The translations under genes were made by a program, and so were the position numbers. A DNA stretch of 64,000 nt, taken from positions 1 to 64,000 of the forward strand of contig NZ_JAKGBZ010000018.1 of NCBI RefSeq assembly GCF_021556475.1. Reading direction: 5' to 3'. The stretch comes from Acidiphilium iwatense (GTDB lineage Bacteria > Pseudomonadota > Alphaproteobacteria > Acetobacterales > Acetobacteraceae). The notes under the pieces were generated by a model. It saw only the letters and a program-made list of their open reading frames with translations. It had not been told where the DNA came from and did no database searches. Within the stretch, counting starts at the first letter, position 1; each line of letters begins with the position of its first letter. This document shows, in pieces, positions 1-9,318 of this stretch.

Positions 1-3391
<3,391 letters not shown>

Positions 3392-3568
3392 GGCCTTGTT
3401 GTATCCGCAGAACTGCGCTTCGTCATCATTACCATTTGCGCGAACCTGGCCAATACAACCGGCGCACGGCGCCCGTAACCGGCGCCGCTAAAATATCCTA
3501 TTCATTTGTCAAAGAATTTTACTCCGCGAACCCGCCCGGAAAATGCCGCTCGCTACAGGTTCGCGCGG
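3392..3568 (-). promoter_or_regulatory. CRISPR leader
   Basis: This 177-bp non-coding stretch lies between cas2 and the first repeat, in the leader position for leftward transcription. It contains an AT-rich core at about 3488-3535, unlike its GC-rich surroundings. On the minus strand a TTGACA hexamer (3507-3512) could be a -35 element, but no convincing -10 stands at the usual distance. The leader normally carries the array promoter and marks the site of new spacer insertion. Confidence 0.75.
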
Positions 3569-3859
3569 CTAAAACAGCAGCGGGCCTTCCAGGTCCAAGT
3601 CAGGTTTCGCACCCACATGCTCCACGCGCCGCCGCCCCTCGGCGCCAAGCCGGTAAAAGCGCAAGCTATCCTCCGCCGGCAGGATTTCGGCAATCAGCCG
3701 GGTGCGCAACGCCACCCATTGCGCCGGGTCCACCTCGCACTCAAACACCGAGTTCTGCACGCGCTGGCCGTAGTCAAGACAGGCACGCGCCACCCGGCGC
3801 AGGCGCCGCCGGTCCGCTACGGTCGTCGTGCCAACATCATATGTAATGAGCATCAACAT
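3569..3859 (-). CDS. cas2: CRISPR-associated protein Cas2 (type I-C)
   Basis: This 96-aa protein is a typical Cas2 by length and by its opening MLMLITYDV, a ferredoxin-like first strand ending in the conserved Asp (D8). Family knowledge: a Cas2 dimer bridges two Cas1 dimers in the spacer-integration complex. It begins 5 nt after the cas1 stop and is the last cas gene before the leader, so it is probably translated from the long cas5-cas2 mRNA. Confidence 0.96.
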   Translation of the reverse strand: MLMLITYDVGTTTVADRRRLRRVARACLDYGQRVQNSVFECEVDPAQWVALRTRLIAEILPAEDSLRFYRLGAEGRRRVEHVGAKPDLDLEGPLLF

Positions 3860-3864
3860 CGCCG

Positions 3865-4899
3865 CTATTTCCAGATGAACGCCGGGTAGCCATCCATATC
3901 GCCGCGCAGATGCCGTGCCAGCAGCTGGGCCTGGATGTGAGGAACCAGGCCCAGCGTAACCTTCTCGTTTAAAAATGGGTGGACGAGTTCATCCTTCTTG
4001 CGTTCTTGGTAGGCTACCAGCACGGTTTTGCGGGCCTCATCCGTCAACCGCACGGCGCCACCATCTTCAAAGACAAAATCCTTCGGCGTAAGCTGACGGC
4101 GATTGATGAGGCTGAGCACCAAGCGGTCCGCCAGGACAGGGCGGAATTCCTCCATCAAATCCAGGGCGAGGCTTGCCCGGCCAGGGCGATCAGCGTGAAG
4201 AAACCCCACCTGCGGGTCCAGCCCCACGCCCTCCAGCGCCGATCGGCAATCATGCCCCAACATCGCGTACAGAAACGAGAGCAGCGCATTCACGGCGTCC
4301 AATGGCGGGCGGCGGGTGCGCACCGAGAATGAAAAATCGCTGCTGCGGATGAGGTGATTGAAGACACTGAAGTACACCTGCGCGGCCTCGCCCTCCAATC
4401 CGCGCAACAGAGCGACGCCGTCATTTTGCAGTGCTCGCCGGGCAACATCCGAAAGCCGCGCCTCGGCGCCCGTCAGCGCCTCGCAGGCTTCAGACGCAAG
4501 CGTTTCACCATGATCTCGCAGCGCCCGGCGAACAACGGCGCGCTGGTTGGCCGTCTTGGCCGCGACGATTCCCTGTACAATGGAAACCCCGCGCGCCGGG
4601 TCGTCCGCCAAGCGATATTGGCCCCGGCGAAGCAGAACATTGCCGCTGCGCACCCCTTCCAAACGGGCCAGGAAGCGGCCATTCGGATCGAGCAACGACA
4701 CGCAGATGCCCGCTTCGGCACAAGCCGCCAGCGCCGCCGGAGATGCACCAGCCCGCCCGAAGCAAATCAACCCCGAGAGCATGTGCAGCGGCGCGCGGCC
4801 CAGTTCCTGTCCCTTCGCCTCCACCACCAGATTTTCGCCGTCCTTGCGGACCCAGGCGTTCTCCGTGGTCACATAGATGGTGTTGAGATGCCGCCGCAT
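3865..4899 (-). CDS. cas1: CRISPR integrase Cas1 (type I-C)
   Basis: The 344-aa protein starts MRRHLNTIYVTTENAW. I chose this ATG (4897-4899) because it lies 2 nt after the cas4 stop and matches the usual family N-terminus; the frame stays open about 24 codons further upstream. The metal-binding triad is visible: Glu in GLEGEAA (about E169), His in GFLHADRPG (H235) and Asp in ALDLMEEF (D247). Family role: metal-dependent integration of new spacers at the leader end, with Cas2. Cas4 lies next to it, as in other I-C adaptation modules. Confidence 0.97.
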   Translation of the reverse strand: MRRHLNTIYVTTENAWVRKDGENLVVEAKGQELGRAPLHMLSGLICFGRAGASPAALAACAEAGICVSLLDPNGRFLARLEGVRSGNVLLRRGQYRLADDPARGVSIVQGIVAAKTANQRAVVRRALRDHGETLASEACEALTGAEARLSDVARRALQNDGVALLRGLEGEAAQVYFSVFNHLIRSSDFSFSVRTRRPPLDAVNALLSFLYAMLGHDCRSALEGVGLDPQVGFLHADRPGRASLALDLMEEFRPVLADRLVLSLINRRQLTPKDFVFEDGGAVRLTDEARKTVLVAYQERKKDELVHPFLNEKVTLGLVPHIQAQLLARHLRGDMDGYPAFIWK

Positions 4900-4901
4900 G
4901 A

Positions 4902-5537
4902 CTACCGCCCTATTTGCCGTACAAGCCAAGCCGTGATGCGGGGTGGCGTTTGCAAGGCCTCCGGCGCGCACAAATCATGCAGCGAGCAGTTCGCACAGCT
5001 TGGCTTGTACACAGGCGGCGGCGTCTGACCGGACGCCAACAGGGCACGGGTTTGCCGGGCGATTTCCTGCGTCAGAGCGCGAAGCGTGTTATCGAAGGCA
5101 ACTTCAATACGCCGCCGCGTGGCGCCGTAGAACAAGGCCCCTTGTGGCACGGCGCAGTCAAACATCTCCTCCAGGCAGATCGCCTGCGCGCAAAGCTGCA
5201 CCTCGTCAGCCCGGTGCGCCTTCGGCCGGCCACGCTTGTACTCCACCGGATAAGGCTGGCCGCCGTGCATCTCCACCACGTCCGCTTTGCCCGCCACGCC
5301 CAGCGAAAAGGAGCGCAACGTGAGTGAACGCAGGATTTTAACGCCCTGGCGCCGCTCCGGCGGCCCCGTATCGGCGCGCTGGTGCAGAGCGCGCCCTTCC
5401 GCCGTCGCCGAATCCTCGGCCCAAAGCCGCTCCACGTGGATGAGCGCGCATTGCCTCGGGCAAAACAGAAAATGCTGCAAAGCCGAGAGCGGTATCAGCG
5501 CCTCTTCCTGCGCCTCCGTTCCCGGCTTCAGGCTCAC
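4902..5537 (-). CDS. cas4: Cas4 nuclease, PAM-selecting adaptation factor
   Basis: This 211-aa RecB-type nuclease shows the PD-(D/E)XK core as D86 (GKADVVE) and E99/K101 (PVEYKRG), with the downstream motif QLCAQA. Four cysteines for a 4Fe-4S cluster are present: one near FCPRQC at 26-30 and three in CANCSLHDLC (181, 184, 190). Family role: trims prespacers and enforces PAM-side orientation with Cas1-Cas2. The start overlaps the cas7 stop by 4 nt (ATGA), which suggests translational coupling. Confidence 0.96.
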   Translation of the reverse strand: MSLKPGTEAQEEALIPLSALQHFLFCPRQCALIHVERLWAEDSATAEGRALHQRADTGPPERRQGVKILRSLTLRSFSLGVAGKADVVEMHGGQPYPVEYKRGRPKAHRADEVQLCAQAICLEEMFDCAVPQGALFYGATRRRIEVAFDNTLRALTQEIARQTRALLASGQTPPPVYKPSCANCSLHDLCAPEALQTPPRITAWLVRQIGR

Positions 5538-6499
5538 CGGTCGATCAACTCCACGCCAGCGGGCAGGTTGTCGCGGTCCACACGAATTTCATAGTCATCG
5601 AAGCTGCGGGCCGGCGGCCAGTTGTCTGTGGCATCGTCGCCAATCGCGTGGGTGGCCCCTTTGTAGCGGCGCAGCGTGGTGACCCGCCCGAACAGTTCGT
5701 GCGAAGGGGCATTGCCCAGAGCGGATTGATGCCGGAAGATGAACAGCTTGCGCTTTACCATCTCGCCACGCGCGGCGGAGCGGTCATGCTCGAACATGTT
5801 CTGGTCCAGCGCCTCGAACAACACGTCCAGGTCTTCTTGCGTAAAACCCGTGCCCTTGGTGTCGTGTGAGGCGAGAGGCGCGGAGACATAGCCATGCACC
5901 CGATACAACCCGTAAGGGATGATGTGCTTGCGGCCCATGGTGCGCTTGTCACCGCGCTTCTCGTCATCGCCTTCGGTGAACTCTTTCTTTTCCTTCTCGC
6001 TGGTCGCCGCCATACGGGTGATGGAGATTTCCAGCGGCAACACTGGTTCCACGGACTCCGCGAAGCTCAACTGTACGGGACCGCGCACCTGGCCGCAATT
6101 AATGCCGGTGGAGAGCACGCCGCCGAAGGCGCGAATGTCGAAGAAATTTCCGCACATGAATTTGCGCAGCTTCAGCGCATCATCATCGTTCTTCGGCGAA
6201 AGCTTCGTTGCCGTTTTCACCTCCTTGTAATCAGGGCATTCCGCAATATAGGCCTCGCGGTGCTTCTCGTTCAGCACCGCACCCTCCGTAACATAAATGC
6301 GGTAGCGCGGCTGGTTCTCCCGGCTCAGCTCCACCCAGTTACGGATTTTGCGCTTCAGGCACACATCCGTAACCAAGCCCCTGCTGGTCTCTGGATCCAG
6401 ACGCGGCATGTTGCCAGCGTCCGGATCACCATTCGGGTTGCCATTGGTCACGTCGAAAAACAGCACGAAGTCGTGCCGCTGTGTCAGGGGCGTGCTCAT
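5534..6499 (-). CDS. cas7: Cas7 (Csd2), Cascade backbone subunit
   Basis: This 321-aa protein has the Csd2/Cas7 N-terminus (DFVLFFDVTNGNPNGDPDAG) and later the DIRAFGGVLS segment typical of I-C Cas7. Several copies coat the crRNA spacer in the I-C Cascade. It overlaps cas8c at its start and cas4 at its end by 4 nt each, so the effector and adaptation genes form one translationally coupled unit. Confidence 0.96.
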   Translation of the reverse strand: MSTPLTQRHDFVLFFDVTNGNPNGDPDAGNMPRLDPETSRGLVTDVCLKRKIRNWVELSRENQPRYRIYVTEGAVLNEKHREAYIAECPDYKEVKTATKLSPKNDDDALKLRKFMCGNFFDIRAFGGVLSTGINCGQVRGPVQLSFAESVEPVLPLEISITRMAATSEKEKKEFTEGDDEKRGDKRTMGRKHIIPYGLYRVHGYVSAPLASHDTKGTGFTQEDLDVLFEALDQNMFEHDRSAARGEMVKRKLFIFRHQSALGNAPSHELFGRVTTLRRYKGATHAIGDDATDNWPPARSFDDYEIRVDRDNLPAGVELIDR

Positions 6500-8244
6500 T
6501 TATTGTCTCCCTCTTCCTGTTGCGCGGCTTCGCTCTGACTACGTGGCGCCCGCTCATGGTAATAGCCGACAGCGAAACGTCCTTGCGCTTCCAAAGTCAG
6601 CGTTTTCGGGAGAGCCGGATCAAGATGCGAAAAAATTTCTTCCAGACGCCGCTCGATCCACCAACCTTTGTTGCGCTTTTGCGCATCTGAAATGTGATTG
6701 CGGGCGTTACGCAATAGCGGACCAAACACACGCGCCGGTGTGGCTGAAGCCGCGCCGTAATATCTGTCAGCAATGGAGGCATTCACCTTACCTAACGCCT
6801 CTTTTTGCGCGCCAACCAACACGGCGAATAGCCGCCCTAATTGATACGCTTGATCGCGGGACTCCGGGTTGAGGGCCACGGGCAGCTTCTCCTTTTCCGA
6901 AACACTTTGGTTAATACAGGCTTTGATGACGGCGGCGTGCCAACCGGAGAGCGAATCGCCCGCACGCAAGCGCATGATGACGGCGGTAAGCAGCGTGCGT
7001 GGATAGGGGTGCCCGGCCAGAACGGCCCTGGCCGTCTCCCCGGCCAGCAGCGGCGGCACGTTCTCGGGTTTTTCCTGCAAGGCCGTTGTACGGACAAGCA
7101 AGTAACGGATGGACGGCGGACGGTTCCACGGCGCCGGTTCGATATTTAGTGCCTCAAAATGTTTAGCCAGACGCGCAAAGAAGTTGCCGAACGTATCCAC
7201 CAGCCAGAAGCGCACGGCGAGCCGCGCCGCGTTGGGGGCAAGGCCCAGGATGTAAAAGCGCGTGCCCGATTGTAGACCCGGAAATGCACTCGGCGGGCGC
7301 CCCGCGCGAATGTCCACCAAGGCATCGCGCAGTTTAGTCGCCTCGGATGGATCGTCCGGTGGCTCCATGCCCATTGCCATCGCCATTTCGGCAGCGGCGG
7401 CGGCTTCCTCGCCAAATCCCTGAGCATCCGCCCAGAAGGCGATGGTGGTGTCGCCGATCTTAAGCCGGTTGCTACTGCCACGGTCCAGTAGCCGGTTCAG
7501 CGCCGTACCGTAACGGAACGCCGCCTGCACCGAGGTTGGCGCGTTGGCGCCACTATCCGCGCTGTAGGAAGTGAAAGCATCTGCGTTGTACGAAACGAGC
7601 CGCGCTCCGGAACTCTGCGCACCGTCCACCCCTTGGATCGCCGGGTGTAGCCGTTCGATTGGTCTTTCCTCACCCGTCACCAAGCAGATGCCGGTTTTCC
7701 AAACCTCTCCCGGCTCTTCGATCAGCCGCTGCGCCGCCGGGCGCTCATGCAGATATTCAAGCTTTCCGCCAGTCAACCCAAACACGACATTCCTGTCGAG
7801 CATATCGGGCAAAAAGCGCGCGTCTCCCTCAAAATCTTCCGGCTTCCACGTGTTGAGAAATGCCAGCAACGCACAAAGGCCCGCATCGTCCGAACCCACC
7901 AGGCGCTCGCGGTGCAAGCGAACGAATTCAGCGTGCTCCTTTTCAAAGAAACGGATCGCTTTCTTATCCTTGTCGCGCCCGACGCCCAGCGTGTAAGCGG
8001 TTTTGTCCCACAAGAAATTGCTGGAAATACCAGAGGTCCGAATGACCTCCTGCGGCACGGAAAGCCTGCGCGGTTGTGGCTTCTTGCCGCTGTAGTCGTT
8101 CAAGTCATCGACCTTTGCAATGCTTCCATCCGGGTTCAACCACACGCAAACCTCGATGGACTTGCGCGAATACCCCGGCGGCTCGGCATCCCCCCGCTCC
8201 GCCATGCGAACATAGTAATGGTTAAGCGCCTGTAGAACGGTCAT
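6496..8244 (-). CDS. cas8c: Cas8c (Csd1), Cascade large subunit
   Basis: This 582-aa protein is in the normal Csd1 size range and is recognised by its N-terminus (LQALNHYYVRMAERG), the segment ending SSNFLWDKTAYTLGV and its place between cas5 and cas7. Family role: PAM recognition and recruitment of Cas3. I-C systems also make a small Cas11 from an internal start in this gene; I could not single out that start from sequence alone. Both ends overlap neighbours by 4 nt. Confidence 0.95.
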   Translation of the reverse strand: MTVLQALNHYYVRMAERGDAEPPGYSRKSIEVCVWLNPDGSIAKVDDLNDYSGKKPQPRRLSVPQEVIRTSGISSNFLWDKTAYTLGVGRDKDKKAIRFFEKEHAEFVRLHRERLVGSDDAGLCALLAFLNTWKPEDFEGDARFLPDMLDRNVVFGLTGGKLEYLHERPAAQRLIEEPGEVWKTGICLVTGEERPIERLHPAIQGVDGAQSSGARLVSYNADAFTSYSADSGANAPTSVQAAFRYGTALNRLLDRGSSNRLKIGDTTIAFWADAQGFGEEAAAAAEMAMAMGMEPPDDPSEATKLRDALVDIRAGRPPSAFPGLQSGTRFYILGLAPNAARLAVRFWLVDTFGNFFARLAKHFEALNIEPAPWNRPPSIRYLLVRTTALQEKPENVPPLLAGETARAVLAGHPYPRTLLTAVIMRLRAGDSLSGWHAAVIKACINQSVSEKEKLPVALNPESRDQAYQLGRLFAVLVGAQKEALGKVNASIADRYYGAASATPARVFGPLLRNARNHISDAQKRNKGWWIERRLEEIFSHLDPALPKTLTLEAQGRFAVGYYHERAPRSQSEAAQQEEGDNK

Positions 8245-8921
8245 GCCGTCAGCCCCTCAGCCACCAGTTTAGCAACGTTCAGCACGCCATCCTCAAGCCG
8301 GCCACGGAAAAAACGGGAGGTGTTGTCCTTGGCAAAGTCGATGTCGTGCAACATCCAGCCCAGGTCGCGGTTACGGTCCGCCTCCGGTAGCTCATTGACT
8401 GGTAGCAATGCACCTTCCGGGACCAAAGCGAAATTTGCGGCGAATTCCCGCGTGCCCAGGCAAGGGCGATGAAAACATTGCCCCGTCTCCGCGCGCCGGT
8501 TGAACATGGAGATGTGCTTGGCCTCGGTGTCTTCCGGGCCGGCCTTATCTGTGAGGGTGAAATGCGCTTCAATAACGTAGGCCACATGGCGCAGCAGCGT
8601 GGTGGAGCGCTGCGTGCCGTGTGGCGCTCCAGCAGAAAGGGACAACCCCTTGAGGTCGCCGCGCTTCATTGCGCTGCGCGCCGTCGATTCGGAGATTTTG
8701 TTGTTCACTTCGTTGCGGCGGATGGTCTGAAAGCGGATCGGCTTCAGCACATGAATCCGGTCCACCTGCCAAAGGATGGCGGGCTTCCAGTGAATCGCCT
8801 CCAGAATCCCCCGCGCGGCGGAGGGCGTCATCACGTCATAGGAGACGCGCTCAACCTTCATCTCTGGGCGCGTGAAGCAGGCATAATCGCCCCAGACATG
8901 CAAACGGACGCCATAACTCAT
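8241..8921 (-). CDS. cas5: Cas5c (Cas5d), crRNA-processing endonuclease
   Basis: This 226-aa protein starts SYGVRLHVWGDYACFTRPEM and contains KHISMFNRRAETGQCF, with adjacent K135-H136 that probably correspond to the catalytic Lys-His pair known in Cas5d. I-C has no Cas6, so Cas5 cuts the repeat hairpin and stays on the crRNA 5' handle. There is no cas6 here, which agrees. A GGAG sits 9 nt before the ATG. The gene opens the effector operon and follows a 397-bp gap that holds its own promoter candidate and a crRNA-like module. Confidence 0.96.
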   Translation of the reverse strand: MSYGVRLHVWGDYACFTRPEMKVERVSYDVMTPSAARGILEAIHWKPAILWQVDRIHVLKPIRFQTIRRNEVNNKISESTARSAMKRGDLKGLSLSAGAPHGTQRSTTLLRHVAYVIEAHFTLTDKAGPEDTEAKHISMFNRRAETGQCFHRPCLGTREFAANFALVPEGALLPVNELPEADRNRDLGWMLHDIDFAKDNTSRFFRGRLEDGVLNVAKLVAEGLTA

Positions 8922-8956
8922 GATTGGACGCTCCGAATCGCTCTACTTGTAAGGGA

Positions 8957-9012
8957 ATTGTTGACGGAATTTTACCAAACTTCAATCCCGACGCTTTGGT
9001 CCTGGTAAATTC
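8957..9012 (-). promoter_or_regulatory. Candidate promoter and inverted repeat upstream of cas5
   Basis: On the minus strand TTGAAG (8980-8985) and AACAAT (8957-8962) stand 17 nt apart, giving a plausible though weak sigma-70 promoter with a start site about 30 nt before cas5. An inverted repeat, GAATTTTACCA (8967-8977) and TGGTAAATTC (9003-9012), overlaps it and could be an operator. The intrinsic terminator at 9048-9071 lies upstream, so the effector operon needs a promoter here or read-through. Confidence 0.45.
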
Positions 9013-9047
9013 TTTGTTGGCAGTGCCCGTTGAGCGAAGAGAAAATT

Positions 9048-9071
9048 GCCCCCGACATTTCTGTCAGGGGC
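9048..9071 (-). terminator. Intrinsic terminator of the crRNA-like transcript
   Basis: The minus strand folds into a 10-bp stem (one G-U pair) closed by a GAAA tetraloop and is followed by AATTTTC. A TTTT also follows on the plus strand, so it may act in both directions. It ends the unit that contains the mini-ORF, degenerate repeat and pseudo-spacer, and separates that unit from the cas5 operon. Confidence 0.8.
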
Positions 9072-9137
9072 TTTTGCGCGTCAGTTGCAAACGAGATTAA
9101 CACGTTTCGATCCACAGGCGGTCTCACGCCGCCCGAC
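9072..9137 (-). ncRNA. crRNA-like RNA: degenerate CRISPR repeat plus pseudo-spacer (CreA-like)
   Basis: Minus-strand 9137-9104 is a divergent repeat. The last 12 nt, GTGGATCGAAAC, match the array repeat exactly. The array's GCCCCC/GGGGGC stem is replaced by a different but still paired GGCGG/CCGCC stem, so structure is kept while sequence changed. About 32 nt of pseudo-spacer (9103-9072) follows, then the terminator. The first 19 nt of the pseudo-spacer match 9297-9279 at 17 positions (mismatches at 9 and 12). That target is preceded by TTC, the I-C PAM, and lies 4 nt after a TATAAT box. Known family: CreA and CreR guides use Cascade for repression through partial complementarity. A possible own promoter has CATAAT at 9139-9144 but a poor -35. 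Confidence 0.82.
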
Positions 9138-9215
9138 TATTATGGGCTCAATTTCGACTTCGAGATGAAACGCGCCAATACTTAACCTGATTGTCAGCTT
9201 TTGACGTCGACGCAT
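9081..9215 (-). CDS. 44-codon mini-ORF, candidate CreT-like toxin
   Basis: A strong Shine-Dalgarno AAGGAGG (9224-9230) stands 8 nt before ATG (9213-9215). The frame encodes 44 residues beginning MRRRQKLTIRL and ends in TGA at 9081-9083, running through the degenerate repeat and part of the pseudo-spacer. Codons 2-4 are CGT CGA CGT and codons 25-26 are tandem ATA ATA, very rare for a GC-rich genome. CreT toxins of CreTA modules are short ORFs with strong ribosome binding that trap a scarce tRNA, so either cluster could matter; a peptide toxin is also possible. I recognise no protein family. Its promoter is the one matched by the pseudo-spacer. Confidence 0.55.
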   Translation of the reverse strand: MRRRQKLTIRLSIGAFHLEVEIEPIIVGRRETACGSKRVNLVCN

Positions 9216-9278
9216 TTGCCCAGCCTCCTTTTGGCCAGGAAGCCTGTTTGCCACATGCGCGGAACCGGGTCAATGTTC

Positions 9279-9307
9279 TTGCAAAGGAAATTAACACGAA
9301 GATTATA
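9279..9307 (-). promoter_or_regulatory. Promoter of the mini-ORF with PAM and pseudo-spacer target
   Basis: On the minus strand a consensus TATAAT (9302-9307) is followed by C, then TTC (9298-9300), then the 19-nt target 9297-9279 beginning GTGTTAAT. No good -35 hexamer is visible 16-18 nt upstream. The predicted transcription start (about 9295) lies inside the target, so a Cascade R-loop here would block initiation. The -10 sits 11 nt beyond the cas3 stop codon. Confidence 0.75.
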
Positions 9308-9318
9308 TTGGACGGATG

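Noticed and set aside
9104-9137. Reading the repeat-like element as a plain orphan repeat or array remnant
   Set aside because: A remnant would not be expected to keep a compensated stem, an exact handle, a terminator at spacer distance and a PAM-flanked match to the promoter upstream.
9279-9307. Promoter serving the cas5-cas2 operon directly
   Set aside because: A strong intrinsic terminator lies between it and cas5, and another promoter candidate is closer; read-through remains possible.
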